A DNA stretch of 64,000 nt, taken from positions 10,279,541-10,343,540 of the forward strand of contig CM048849.1 of the NCBI GenBank assembly GCA_026545225.1, given 5' to 3'. This document shows, one piece after another, positions 24,211 through 37,710 of this stretch. Below the pieces are notes generated by a model. That model did no database searches. It had not been told where the DNA came from and saw only the letters and a list, made by a program, of their open reading frames with translations. The stretch's first letter is position 1, and each line of letters starts with the position of its first letter. Source of the DNA: Cornus controversa. Its lineage: Eukaryota > Streptophyta > Magnoliopsida > Cornales > Cornaceae. Made by a program: the position numbers and the translations under genes.

Positions 24211-24470
24211 CTCGATTTCGATTTTTTCTGTAACCAATTCACTGTCACTTGTTAACTCGTAAAACATAGCTCGAACTCTCTAATTGGCTCAACTCGATTT
24301 CGATATTTTTTAAGAATCAATTCATTGTCAGTTGTTAACTCATGAAACATAGCTCGAGTTCCCTAATTAGCTCAGCTCGATTTCAATATTTTTCTATAAT
24401 TTTATGAAACCAATTCATTGTCACTTGTTAACTCTAAAACATAGTTCTAGCTCCCTAATTGGCTCAACTA
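24211..24470 (+). repeat. Three tandem copies of a ~90-bp unit
   Basis: Units start at about 24211, 24293 and 24375. Each contains CTCGATTTC, CCAATTCA(C/T)TGTCA, GTTAACTC, AAACATAG and CTAATT.GCTCA. The copies differ by scattered substitutions and small indels. No function is visible. Confidence 0.85.
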
Positions 24471-24950
24471 GAACCATTAATTCACGAAACATATTATTGT
24501 AGTTCTTATATGTTCGATGTGTTTTTAAAATATATTTTATTACTTAATTAACAATAAATTGATACGAGACTTTACAAAATTATTTTTAAAAAAAGATACT
24601 ATTAAGCGTTTGTTCATAATTTAACACGAGTCAAGTTCGCTCAATTTATTATGAACTCATAGTTTAAATTTAAAATCGACTTAATAGCTTAATAAACAAA
24701 AAGCGAATTGGTCCAAGACGAACCTCTTAATACAATAATGTGTTTACCATTGTTTCTTTTTATCCAACAAATTTAAAGACTTCTTTTTTAAGAGAGAGAG
24801 AAATTTTAAATCTTATTTTGAAAAGTATAAATTGTTCTTTTAGTGCAAGTGTCTTTTTGTATACAAATACAAGTAAACTATAGATGGATAACGATTATAT
24901 ACAGGGGATTGGGGCAAAGCAAGTTGTAATAATTAATGACATTAGCTAGA

Positions 24951-25000
<50 letters not shown>

Positions 25001-26439
25001 TCACTGGTCATAAGAAAGTAGAAGAAAGCTAAGTATGATTCCAAGTGGAATTATTAAATTCCATGCCAAGATTCGATCTGAAACATTACTTTGTTTAGTT
25101 CCAATTTATAATTGAGTAAAGAGAAGTCAATACCTTAACCTTCAGGAAAAAAAAAGAGAGAGAAGTCAATACGTACGTTTCTTGTAAAATTTGCCGGACA
25201 ATACTTTTTAACAAGTAAGAAAAAGATTTTGGCAAAAAAAAAGGGTAATTGAATCCCAAAGAAGAATGCTCACAAGAGTGATTATATATTTATATGTTTC
25301 TATCTATACATGTAACGGACAACAAAGGCACCTTTCATCAAACTGCAATCAATATAGTTTATATATCTATATATATATGTGTGTCAAACTGCAATCAATA
25401 TAGTTTATATATCTATATATATGTGTGTTTGTGCGCGCGCACGTAAAAAATAATGGATTAATCCTCATAAAAAATAATGGGTCAATTTAATTTATGATAA
25501 TTTTTGGTGGCCTAATTACAAATACACCAACTTTCAAATAACATATGGTTAAAAAAAACTTTTCAAGAAGTAATTTCAAATACTACAATTTATAATATGA
25601 GTCCAAATTGTCCTTAAACCCTTCACATATCAGTTTATTAAAACTTCTAGTACACAATGTAATAATTTTATTACATTTATGTAATACTTTAACTATGATG
25701 TTATAATTTTACTGTACAAAATATTAAGTAGTATACTATTTTTGTAAGAATATCAATTTGAAAGATTTGGTAACAATATAAAACTTTTATTGTACGGTGT
25801 AATAGTTTTTCTACATTTATATAGTACTTTAACTGCATCATATTATAATTTTAGTACACAAAATATTAAGGCTTACACAATTAGCTAAAGAGAGATAATT
25901 TGGTCATATGTATTGAAGAATAGTAAAAAGTGTTAAATACGTAAATATTTTTATATAAGTTATATTTTTGAAAATATACTATTTAAAACTTGACATATTT
26001 GTAATTAGGTCACAAAAAAATATAAAAAATTAAATTAATTCAAAAATAATTGTAGAGGGTCCAATCTGCGGCCTTCACAAAACTGATTCTATTGATTCTT
26101 TGTCTGTGTGACTGTCGTCTCCCATGTAAGTTTATTTCGGTTCTTACTATTTGCTATCTTTATACACATTCACCTACTATTTCTCATTTATTACATTATT
26201 TGCTCTCTTTATTTTCTCGACTTTCTTGGCACTTTTGTCCTACATCAATAAGTTGTAACTGAATAGATTTGTTTTGTTTAAATTACATTGAAAATAAACT
26301 TCCCTTACAAAAATTATATAAACTAACTATATATACTCGCACGGTCTTTTAAAGAGATTTTAAATTGTGTACAGAGAGTTCTTACTTCATCTGACACTGT
26401 GTAAAAAGGTGATATATGAATATTTTTTTTTCTCCGTGA
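24471..26439. other. Gene-free AT-rich DNA with simple repeats
   Basis: It contains an (AT)n run at about 24955-24998. A 48-bp tandem duplication (TCAAACTGCAATCAATATAG unit) lies at about 25338-25432. Two diverged copies of a GTAATA..TTTAACT..TTATAATTTTA block are at about 25658-25735 and 25795-25870. No coding or RNA gene was recognised. Confidence 0.7.
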
Positions 26440-26765
26440 GCATAAGTCGGGTGAAGCCAAATCATGTATATCTTGTATTTTTTTTATATTGTTCGTTTAT
26501 TTCATAATGGGATCTCTATGTTTGTTTGTGATGTGCTTCTGCTAGCATCAAAGAGTAATATCAGACCTGAAGGTTCGCTTTGGAAATGTCAATCGTTATT
26601 TGATAAAGATCCAAATATACAAGGAGTCAGATTTTAGTTGCAGGTGGAGAGATGATTGTCTTGATGGAATTTGAGTTAAGCTAAAAATTGTTAAGAATTG
26701 TGGCTCATATACCATGTTTAATTAGATTTCCATTTTAGAGTTGTATTGTATTTTGTAATTTCTGA
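26440..26765 (+). mobile_element. TRIM relic related to 1268-2205
   Basis: It contains the end of a left LTR, a degraded PBS (TAATATCAGACC), the short interior and the first ~75 bp of a right LTR starting TGTTAAGAATTGTGG at 26689. Similarity stops at TTTGTAATTTC near 26763. It sits before duplication copy B much as 1268-2205 sits before copy A. Confidence 0.65.
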
Positions 26766-27699
26766 AAAGATGAGGAAACAAAAAAAAGATGTTTCTTCTG
26801 TTTCTTCACTGTAGCAGGGAAATATTTTCTCCATCGTAGCTGGACCTACTTAGTTAAATGATATATAATATTAAACATAACTTTCACTATCTATGATTTT
26901 TTGCACAACTATTTTCTTATTTATATATTATAATCTTTTTTTGTCTACTTAGCTAAATAATATATAATAAATTAATATGATAATATATAATGTGCATAAT
27001 TTATCTATATTAAAATAAAAAACACTTTGAAAATGCTCTTACTTTCATCTTTTTTTTTAAAAAAAAATCACTTATAAATAATAACTCTTTATGATATATA
27101 TGTTATGTATATTATTATCTTTTAACTTGTATCATTTTTTTAATTTAATTTTCACATATATATGATATCAATTTTAATTTCATTTAATTTAATTCAATTT
27201 TCACATATATATGATATCATATTTATGGAAGATTAGTTATGTTAAAAAATTCTCTTGTATTGCCTAATAGTTACAGGTTCAAATATGAAAAAAAGAAATA
27301 AAATATGTAACAAATGTATTACTAAGCACTGTTTTTTGCTTTTTGTTCTAAAAATTTTGAAAAAAAACAAGTTTAATGAACCCTATTTCTCCTTTCTGTT
27401 TCCACTCAGAAAAAACAAGAATATATTTTTATTTTTTTCAAGTATAAGAACAAAAAATCGTTTTCATCCATGAACACACCCTAAACGTCTTTGGCAAATG
27501 GTTTTCACAGTCCGGTTCATAGCATTGCTATTTTTGAAATATAAACATTACGTGTCCTAAAATAATGGTAATTTTGGCATGGTAAAATAACGATAAATTG
27601 GTAATGCTAGGAATTGTCAATATGTGGCTATCGTTTCATGAACTTGGTGCTGCAAGTGCCGTGACTAATGATGCACTTTTGATCACCTCTGTGACAAAT

Positions 27700-30606
27700 G
27701 AACAATCACGGTGTCAAGTTTTGAAAACAAAAAAAGAAAGTGTTCCTTTAGTATGCTCATCTAAATGGTAAATGTTTCAAAATACAAACAAATTTCGAAT
27801 GATGTTGCGAGAGAAGTGACAATATTATTATGATATCATCACATATTCATGTTATTCCTCTCACATCACTCTATTTATTATTTGTGCTGCTCTATTATTG
27901 CTCTATATAATAAACATTTTTTAACTAGAGTACTGCTATGACACCCTTTTGTTTGATTCATGCCGTGACTCTTACTAATAGATAAAATAGAGTTTTAACA
28001 ATTGTTAGCCAGTAACAAAAATTGATGGGAGTTTTTATTATTTTACAACCCCAATTAGTAGTAGTAAATGCATGATGTAATTTAATCCGTTCAAATGAGA
28101 CCTGAACTGCATTGCTCCAAATAAAAAGGGTTTAATTATTTAGGATTCTATTTTTAACCGTTTATATTATTCATAAAATGACCCTTTAAACCTGTCTCGA
28201 CTCTGAAACGGAATGGGTATGATAATTAATTTCTTTTCATAGAACAAGTTTGGAATGAATACCATACCTCGACTGTTGACATACTTAAGTAAATGTGATA
28301 AATAATTTAACTTTAAACACCACAAATTACATGTATAATATGGTCAATAGGGACCAAATATTTCCTAATCCTCTGTTAGTAGAGGGGCCACCTCTAGATA
28401 TTATGCCATCTATACCTATTTGAATCGTATTTTATATTTATTCCAACTAGTAAATATGATAGCTATTATATATATATATATTTATATATAAAATCTCACC
28501 ATGAACACCACACAATATTTCATGTACAAAACAGTCACTAGGAATCAACACTATAAATAAACTGAAATCACATTATAAGTGGATTTCAATTTATAATGTG
28601 TGTGTATATATATATAATATAATTTTTTTTTAATTTATCAATTAATTACTCAATTGAAGTGATTAACATTTTTGTTACCCAGATTAGTAGTCATATTCAT
28701 TAACCACACCTCATTATAAGTTTCTAATGGAAAATATATCTATAAATTTCTTAACCCCTTACAATCAAAGGTGTCACCCTCATCCCACTTCTTTTGATGA
28801 ATATAGGACCTCTAGATATTAAGAGCTATAGGGTTTTGTCTTGCCGAGATATATAATGGTGTTTGATTAAATAGGTTGACTAAACAAGTTTCAAACTGTG
28901 CTGCTATTAACACTTCAAAGCTCTTAACTCATTTTGATCTCTGGGATCCTAAAATGTCAAAGATGTTAAATACAAATGAATCTTGAAATTTTAAAACAAC
29001 AAATTCATTTAAACCTAACAGGAGAAACATATAAAATCAAATAGGATTCCATCATGAGAATGACCTTATGGCTCTTGTTATTAACTCACTTTAAATTATC
29101 ACATAATTTTGAACACGAAAATAATGCACAAAATATATCATCATGTTGTTCATATAAAAGTCAAGCTACTTTCAATAAAAATAATCAAACCGAAATACCT
29201 TAAAATAAAATTATACGAGATGATAAAGAGAAAAATTTAGTTTAGTTAAATTTGATTAGTGATAGGTACAGGTATCATATACCCTCCACATGGCTCGTTG
29301 AAATGTCAAATTTGACCATTGTAACATACGACTCTCAGATACAAATTAAACACTAGCATCATGCTTGGTCACCCAAGCCTCGAGAGCACAAGAAAAACTC
29401 TGACATCATGCAAGGTCATCTAAGTTTCGAGAGCATACCTCTCGCACAAGTAAAACTCTGTCATAATGACAGGTCACCCAATCCTTGACAGCATGCCTCT
29501 CGAGTACAAGGAAAACCCTAACATCAAGTTAGGTCACCTAAAGAGCATGCCCCTCGAGCACTAACATAACCCTAACATTATGTCGGGTCATCAAGGTAAG
29601 ACCATGATATTGTGATATGGTGATCCACTCGAACGCTTGTAGTTACCTCATTTGGGACACTTAGAAGTAATTTGGCTTGGTGGATGAGAAGCTAGAAATG
29701 ATTAAACACGATTTGTCGAACCTAGTTAAAGGGATGGTGAACACGTGTTGCGATAGAGACCCTTACAATCACCATTACGTTATATTGAAATGCCATTTTC
29801 TTTTTTTGTCCAAATAAATATAAACACAGAATAAATTTTTTTATCCAATTGAGGCCCGTCACCTCTCTAGCTTTACATTAACCCCTCTTTCACATTTTAT
29901 GTTTACGTTTGGAATATTATCATTACTCATATGAAATAATAATATTTGGGGTGGGATTTGGTGGGTCTAACTCAAGCAACCCAAGTCCAACTCGAAAATT
30001 TTACAACACGAACGAAATACTTAAGACCATGATACTGGGACTAGGTTTTAATTTCTCGAATTTATTTTGGATAAGATTTGGGTAAATATTTTACTAACCT
30101 GAGCAGCCCAAAGAATCCGAAATACAAGAAAAATTTATGATTTAAATATTTTTAAGGCTATACGATGTTTATGTAAAATAAAGATAAATTAGATTATTTA
30201 TAGTATTCTAGGTATTAACCTAACTTTGACACGCTTGGTTTAAAATTTTAAAATAAAAATTATAATAATTGAATTTTAGTTACAGAAACAAAATAATAAA
30301 AATCTAAGATATTAAGTTCTTTCCAAATTCTATTTGGAAGACAATTTTTAATCACCCAAAGTCTATAAAAATCTACCTGTCGCATGATATGAGTGGTTTT
30401 ATTTCATAAGTGTATATAATTATATACTTTAACATTTTTTCTTTTTTGTAATTTTAATTTATTAATAGATTATTAAAATTTTAGACGATTCAAGAAATTC
30501 AAAAAATTCGTGAAACTCATGCGGTATGACACAGGTTGAGATAGAATAAATTTTTCGAAACTTGAACTTGACGCGAGGTGATAAAAATATGGGTTTGGGG
30601 TGAGCT
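27700..30606 (+). repeat. Segmental duplication, copy B
   Basis: This is the direct copy of 2410-6797. It is shorter because it lacks the MITE and the TRIM-like element of copy A, giving clean empty sites at about 28494-28503 and 29325. It carries no recognised gene. After 30606 the sequence is unrelated to what follows copy A. Confidence 0.85.
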
Positions 30607-30839
30607 AATCGATCCCTTGGCCAGTGTAAGTCCCACCCTTGTGAATTCTTATTGTTAACCAATTATGGTGCAATTGATGGCCAAGAGTTTGAAAAAGGAA
30701 AGGTGGTCCTAAGCCATGTGCCTAAAGATGACAACAGGGCGGGGGGTGTGATGACCTGTAATTTATTTATTTTATTATGAAATTGCTTTTATTTTTTATT
30801 TTAAAAACATTGTTACAAATCTGTCTTATGAGATAGTAA

Positions 30840-30891
<52 letters not shown>

Positions 30892-31189
30892 TGTGAAAAA
30901 TAGCAATGTGGGGATGTGATGGGGTTATCAATGATGAGTGTTATTTATTGTAGTGTTAATGGAGAGTAAATCACCAATTAATAGGAGACCTTACAACTTC
31001 TCAAATGACACAAGATTTATATTTAATTATTGCCTAAATTAAATTTCAGACGTTTCATTTCTCGTCATTTACAAAGGGAATATGTATATATATATAACAA
31101 CAAATTTCTCTCTTTCCACATAACATTCGGTCATTTAGAAATTAGAGAGAGAGAGAAGAGAGAATGAGAGAAAATGCTGATCGTCAGAG

Positions 31190-31600
31190 GAAAAAAGGTA
31201 CAACATGACGCAGAACGGAAGTATAAGGGGTTACCAGCGTAAACCCTAAGAACACAGAAACTGGAATCCACCAGCACAATTAATTGTAAACCAAAGTAAA
31301 AGTTTTTTGATAAATTGATTCATCTTTTCCCTATGGCAGTACATATATTTATAATAGAGAAATCATAATCCTAACAGTACTAGGAAACCTAAAAATAAAG
31401 GAAACTTGTAAAAATTCTAATCCTAACAGGAAAAGAAAATCTATTTCCAAAGGAAACGAAAAAGGAAAGAAAACACTAAAACAATAAAGGAACTTGTAGA
31501 AATTCTAATCCTAACAAGAAAAGAAAACCTATTTCCAAAGGAAATGAAAAAGGAAAGAAAACATATTATAATAGTTATTTTGACAACCGAGCGAAAAGTT
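31190..31600 (-). repeat. Probable 3' LTR part of chromovirus fragment
   Basis: AT-rich non-coding sequence follows the truncated pol on minus. It holds an imperfect tandem duplication of about 95 bp (about 31400-31480 and 31490-31562; shared core ATTCTAATCCTAACA and CTATTTCCAAAGGAAA). The LTR boundaries could not be fixed. Confidence 0.4.
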
Positions 31601-33800
31601 ATGCCCGTTTCTTCGGACCAGCGCGTTTTACCAATTTTCGGTCAATCTCTTCTTCAAACTCCAAAGCCAATTGTCCTACATCAGTCTGTTTACGACCACA
31701 TTTTTCCCATACCTCAGCGAAATCTTCATCATCGGAATACAACTCCTTCAAGAACTCAAACCCAATAATTTCTTGCTGCATAGTGATCACTAAACTCGCG
31801 CGTCAACTTAATGCATCTGGCACCTTATTCAGAATCCCAGATTTGTGTTTCAGTACATAAGGAAACTTATGTATATAAGTCGCCCATCGAGCATGCATAT
31901 TACTTAAACTCCTCTGACTGTTTAGATACTTCAAAGCTTGGTGATCAGTGTAAAGAATAAATTCTCGCTGAATCAGATAGTGCTCCCAATGCTTCAGAGC
32001 ACGGACAATAGCATAAGTCATAGGTACTCCACTTTTGGCGTGCATCACTAAGTTTTTCACTGAAAAATGCCACTGGTCTCTTCTCTTGTGACAGAACTGC
32101 TCTAATCCCAATTCCACTAGCATCACACTCCACCTCGAATAGTTTCTCAAAACTGATAAAGCCAAAACAGGAGTAGTGCACAGTTTTTCTTTAATGACTG
32201 CAAAAGCTGTGTTGGCATCTTCACCCCACTGAAACTTACCCTTCTTTAAGCACTCTGTAATAGGAGCTACAATACTACTGAAGTCCCTAATAAATCGACA
32301 ATAAAACGTCGCCAACCCATGGAAACTCCTCACCTCTCCTACTGTCTTCGGTGTAGGCCAATCACGAATGTTTCTCACCTTTTCATCATCAACCATTATT
32401 CCCTCCGAACTGACCACATACCCAAGGAATAACAATCTTTCTGTCAGCCAACTGCATTTTTTAAAGTTGATAAATAGCTTATTTTCGGACAACACCTCTA
32501 ACACAGCCCGTAGATGCTCCATATAATCTTTCTCACTCTGACTGTAAATCAGTATGTCATCAAAATAGACGACTACATATTTTCCAATGAAAGGTCGCAA
32601 TACTTGGTTCATAAGCCACATAAAAGTACTAGGCGAGTTGGACAATCTGAAAGGCATAACTAGCCACTCATAGAGTCCATCCTTTGTTTTGAAAGCCGTC
32701 TTCCATTCGTCACCAGGTTTGACCCGAATTTGATGGTATCCACTTCGCAGGTCGATCTTTGAGAACAACTTCGAATCCACCAACATATCTAGCATGTCAT
32801 CCAATCTCAGAATTGGAAAGCTGTATTTGACAGTTATCTTGTTGATCGCACGACTATCAACACATATCCTCCAGCTATCATCTTTCTTTGGGACTAATAA
32901 CGCGGGAACAACATAAAGACTCATGCTCTCTCAAATGAACCCCTTCTGCAACAATTCTTCCACTTTCGCCTGTAAAATCTGATTCTCCTTGGGACTCATC
33001 CGATAGTGTGGCAAATTTGGTAAGCTTGCTCCCGGAACTAAATCAATATGGTGCTGAATATCTCTCAACGGTGGAAGATTATTTCGTAACTCTTCAGACA
33101 CCAACTCACTGAATTCGGTCAACAAGGACTGCACCTCCTCGGGTAACACAACTCTCTGCTCTTCCTTGCCTTCTATCACTAGAGCTCGCATAACCACAAC
33201 ATGTACCTCCTGTGCCTCCTTAACTTCAGATTCTAACTCAGTTACTGACGTGACTAAAGAGAATAAGGATTGCTCTTCTACCGTGGCTTTAGTTGAGCCA
33301 CCACCGGAACTCTACTTCGGAACCATTGCAATCTTCCTGCCATCCCAACTGAAAACACAAACATTGTCGCACCCCCTGTAGGTGATATCCACATCAAACT
33401 TGCCATGGTCGTCCCAATAACACGTGACTAGCATCCATGTCGACTACATCGCAGACCACCTCATCTCGGTAATGTTGCCCGATTGAAATAGGAACTTTAC
33501 ACACCTCCGTCAAGTTCACTTTAGGCCCTTTCTGAATCCACCCAATCGCATACGGCTTTGGATGTTTTTCTGCCTGCCGCTTCAGATGTTCCACTAGTTT
33601 TTTGGACACAAAATTCTCACAACTTCCACTGTCAATAATTAAATCACAGACTTTGCCATGGACACTGCAGCAAGCCTTAAAAATATTGTTTCTTTGTGAG
33701 GAATCATCCAGCTTCGTTGAACACATGAGTCGCTGAATCACACAATTGACATGCTCTCCCTGTTCCTCCTTTGTGAGGTACTCTATTTTTATATATGCTA
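31599..33800 (-). pseudogene. Chromovirus pro-RT-RNase H fragment
   Basis: Protease with intact LIIDSGS is near 33640-33620. RT runs from about 33090 to 32300 with [10 protein letters not shown] and the catalytic YFDDILIYS (near 32570-32545). RNase H follows, with ECDASGIG in another frame near 32130, so there is a frameshift between RT and RNase [17 protein letters not shown] is near 31960-31910. The frame ends after the RNase H/integrase link (about 31780) with a stop at 31599. Integrase, chromodomain and most of gag are absent. It is closely related in sequence to the element at 57413-63179. Confidence 0.85.
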
Positions 33801-36404
33801 GTAGATATAAATTACAAAGGAGATAATTTTTATTTTATATTGTGTTTTGTTATATTCGTTCTTATATATTTTCCTATTTAGGAAATTTATTTGTTAATGG
33901 GTCTATATAATTGACGATGTGGGTCTTGGAATAACTTTAGTATGACAGTAGATGATATACATATTGTAAACGGTTTGTAAGTCATTAATTGCCTTTTTAG
34001 TTTATATATATACTTTATTTGGTTCTTAATATATAATTATAATGGTACATATATACATTAGTATTACTAGTAGTTTATATATATATACACGTGTGTATTG
34101 TTTGTATGGAATCAATGGACCCAAATTGTGGACAAAGGTAAATTTAATGTTATTTATTTTCTTTAAGATTGTAAACTCACTTTTGTTATGTTATAATTTT
34201 ATAATTTGAAATTACTTATTCTGAATTAAGATTAGCTAAATTTATAGTTATAGGAAATAAGTCCATTGTTATTTTTGGGTGTTTTACTTGTTGTTTGATT
34301 AATTATTGATCAACTGAAAATTTGTAAATGAATAGCGTTTTGAGGAGAGAAGTTCTATCTTCTGAATTTGACGGTATATAACTATTTGGTTTGAGAAATG
34401 GTACACGAATTGTATTCTATTTATGGTTGTGAATGAAATTTGATTGTGTGTGCTCATACATGTATAATCGGATGAAAATAGGCAGGGTTGGAATCCCTTC
34501 GATTGAAAAACCGAGAACTATAGTTGGGTTTAGCGGCCATCCATGAGAATTATCGAAAATCCGCGATGTATGTGTGCGGTATACATGTCGGTGGAGTTAT
34601 ATTATAGTTAACTTATCAATAATTGATTTAGACTTGCATTAGTTATTTAGTGAATAATTATTTGTATGGTATATATGATGAGGCTATAATGGTTTACTGA
34701 ATATGCTCGTACTTGACTTTATGCTAAAATCTTGAATGGTGGTTGCATTTTGCATTAGTAATTGTTTTCTCGTTATTATTTTATTTATGCGTAAATTTAT
34801 GTATATTTAAGTTATATATTCTTTTGTATGTTGTTTCATGTATATATGAAAGTAGAGTTGCTATTTTTTCCTACTAGGTGGTTGTTGTGCTCACCCCAAA
34901 AATATTTCAGGTTTGGTTGAAGTCTGGTGTAACGAATAATTTATCAGAGGTTACTTGAGAGCGTGTTTTTTCATAAAAAGTTTAAATGAAGGTTATTTTA
35001 TTATAATATATTTTGTAATCGGAAATAAAGACTTTGGTTGTGGGCATAAAATAATATTTTATTGAGATGGAGCTATTAAGCGAGAGAGCTTGTAGTTGAA
35101 ATATTAAGTATATAAAGTTTTAATTTGATTAATATGTCTATTTAATTTAATTTAATTTTTATTTTTTTATCACGTCTCGAAAATTCGAGGCGTGACAAGG
35201 GGACTCTAACTCCAATGTCGTCCCCATTAAGCAAAGCTCTTCCCAAATCATTTATTAAATGGTGCAGGGCAGGGTGGTGTGGGGATATGGCGGGGCAGTT
35301 GTTTTTTTTTGGATAATTACCAATTAGTTCTAATTTTAAATTCTAAAGACAAATAAATTCTATAAAATTTTCACAAAGACAAAGAAGTCCTCCTTTTGAA
35401 AAATACTTCCAAATAAGTTCAGATTATATATATAATGAACCTTTTTCATTAAAATACAAATTTTCTCTCTACTTCCAAAATTTTGTAACTAATACCTATT
35501 AAAAAAATATTAATTGTTACCAAAATTAAAAAATTATAAAACATTTAAAAAATTATTTCAAATTCACATTTCATAAATACTCACATGTCAAAATACAATG
35601 AAATACTTTTCATGCATTAAATTTCTGAATTATTATAAATGAATTATTTTCATTATTTTTGAATTTTCTACTTCATACTTTTTTTTTAAAAAAAAATCTC
35701 AAGAATAAAAAAGATCTCCTATAAATTGAGACAATGTTATCTAAAAAAGTTATCAAATTATCCTAATAGATCAAATATAACGTGAATGTAATATAAAGCT
35801 TTTTTTTTCTTAAAATATTGATTTTCAATAAATATTTAGTAAAATTGTTTTGACAAAATTAGTTAAGCAATATACATATATATGAAAAGGGTAAAAGATG
35901 AATTGTATTCGTTATAGAACTTTGTTGAATTTTTTTTATCAAAAATAGGACTTCATTGTCCTATAAAAATATTTTTAAGACTTATTTGTCTTTAGAGTGC
36001 AAAAGTGGGACTAACTTGTAATTTTTTCTTTTTTCGCTAACTTTCTTTAGGAGAGTACTTTTGTAATTGTTCGTTTTTGTCTTTACACTCTTATGTGATA
36101 TGTGATGAGGTCTTTGGTAATTTACATGTAGATCACCAATAAAGTTTGAACAAGTAAATGTTATATATATAATTATATATGGCTAATTTTGTATGCTCAT
36201 AATATATATAAAAGTAATATGGTAAATATAATATATAAACAGGGCAGGGCGGGATGGGGGGTGCCTATCCTCGTCCTCGTCCCACAACTATGCGGGTTTT
36301 TTCTTCCTACTCTCATAACAGTTTCAAAACTATTTAAATTTCCCCAAAATCGATTTAAATAAGGCAAGGTGGGGCGGAAAAAATTTGTCATCCCTGCATG
36401 TGTC

Positions 36405-36820
36405 ATGATGAACCAGTTCCAATATTACTAGCTGTTAGAGATGTTTTTCTCAACGTACAATTAAATATGATGTTTTTCTCTTACAAAATGTCACTGTATA
36501 ACTTATCGAAAAGAAAAAAAAATGTCACTGCATAAATATGTATAGAGGGCCGGGTTAATATCATTTTGAGGCTTATATAGGACGAAATATTAAAAAATAG
36601 ACGTTTTAATATTAATATATTAATATTTAGTAATTTTTAATATTTTTTATTTAAAATCATTCTTGTTACTTTTTAGATATAAAATTTCTAATTAGATTTT
36701 TGTATTTTGTTTCAAGATCATGCTATGCACATTCATAGTAAAAAATTATCTAAAGATTAAAGTAGAAAGAAAAAGGATAAAATAAAATTATTGTTTTATA
36801 ATAAAACATGATATTAAAGC
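36405..36820. other. Gene-free AT-rich DNA
   Basis: No coding or repeat structure is recognised between the hAT-like element and the foldback element. Confidence 0.6.
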
Positions 36821-37710
36821 AAGGGTTAAATTCAGTGACATTTTCTGAGGTTTGGTTAAATTACATTTGGAGAAACTGTTTGTCCTTTATTTCTTTCACC
36901 TCTCCTAAATTAATTTTTTTTGGTGATCGGAATAAATTATAAGTGTGAAAAGACAATTTTGTACCTGCATTATAATATCACATTATATTTCAAATAGGGT
37001 AAAATAAAATAACCTTCCCTGAGATTTGTCGTAATTGCACTAACCTCCTTTGAGGTTTGCTGTAATTACACTGACCTCCCCTATGATGATTTGAGATCAG
37101 ATTTTAGGATGATTTTATTATTATATCCCCAAATAATTTAATAATAATAAAAATATTTAATTTCTAAAATGATATATATGCTTCCACGCACTAACACCAC
37201 CAGTACAGTCGTTTTCGTCAACTCGTACCCATGACTCACGACAAAACCCAACAACTTGGTCTACAGATTTGATCTTATGTATGTGCGTGTATATATATCA
37301 CCATGATTGAAAATCTTTGAAAAGAATTTGTGATAGAGTTTTTGGTGATTGATCAAATATATTAGGAGTAAGATCGAAAATTATTGGTGGTCATGAGTGG
37401 TAACGGTGGTTGTTAGTCATTTTAGAAATAATTTTTTTTTATTAAATTATTTGGGGGTATAATGGTAAAATCATCTTATAATATGCAAATCATCACATGG
37501 GAGGTCAGTGCAATTACGACAAACCTCAAGGGAGGTCATTTTATTTTATCCTAATTCAAATATAATATGATATTATAATGGAAGGGAAAAATTGTCTTCT
37601 TACATTTAAAATTTATTCCGATTACTGAAAAAATAGGTTTAAAAAAAGGTGAAAGAAATAAAGGCCAAATGATTTCTTCAAAGATAATTTGACCACTAAA
37701 TTTAACCCTT
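36821..37710. mobile_element. Foldback element with long inverted arms
   Basis: The left arm (about 36821-37169) begins AAGGGTTAAATTCAGTG, and the reverse complement of the right arm (about 37421-37710) begins AAGGGTTAAATTTAGTGG. The arms share blocks such as CCTTTATTTCTTTCACCT, GTAATTGCACT(A/G)ACCTCC and CCCCAAATAATTTAAT. A central spacer of about 250 bp has no open frame. No flanking duplication is clear. Such arms can form a long hairpin transcript. The superfamily is uncertain, with MULE-like or foldback as the options. Confidence 0.75.

Larger units (their letters stand above)
30747..35197 (+). mobile_element. Long solo LTR split by a chromovirus
   Basis: It starts TGTGATGACCTGTAATTTA and ends CGAGGCGTGACA. 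Flanks are GGGGG and AGGGG, a near duplication in a G-rich stretch. The interior has an (AT)n run at 30841-30889 and a chromovirus fragment on minus (about 31190-33800). About 1.8 kb of LTR remains without the insertion. TATTTCAGGT near 34905 recalls the TATTTCAGGTCCC near the end of the LTR at 8346-12788. Confidence 0.6.
30723..36396. mobile_element. hAT-like element hosting a long LTR
   Basis: The ends are TAAAGATGACAACAGGGCGGGG at the left and the complement of CAGGGATGACAAATTT at the right. They are flanked by CATGTGCC (30715-30722) and CATGTGTC (36397-36404), an 8-bp duplication with one mismatch. The subterminal GGGGCGGG-type repeats fit a plant hAT family. After the inserted LTR (30747-35197) is excluded, about 1.2 kb of AT-rich non-coding sequence remains, so it is non-autonomous. 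Confidence 0.65.

Noticed and set aside
25434-25444. GCGCGCGCACG run
   Set aside because: A short purine-pyrimidine microsatellite; no regulatory meaning can be supported.
27272-27285. GGTTCAAAT, resembling a tRNA B box
   Set aside because: No A box or cloverleaf is present around it.
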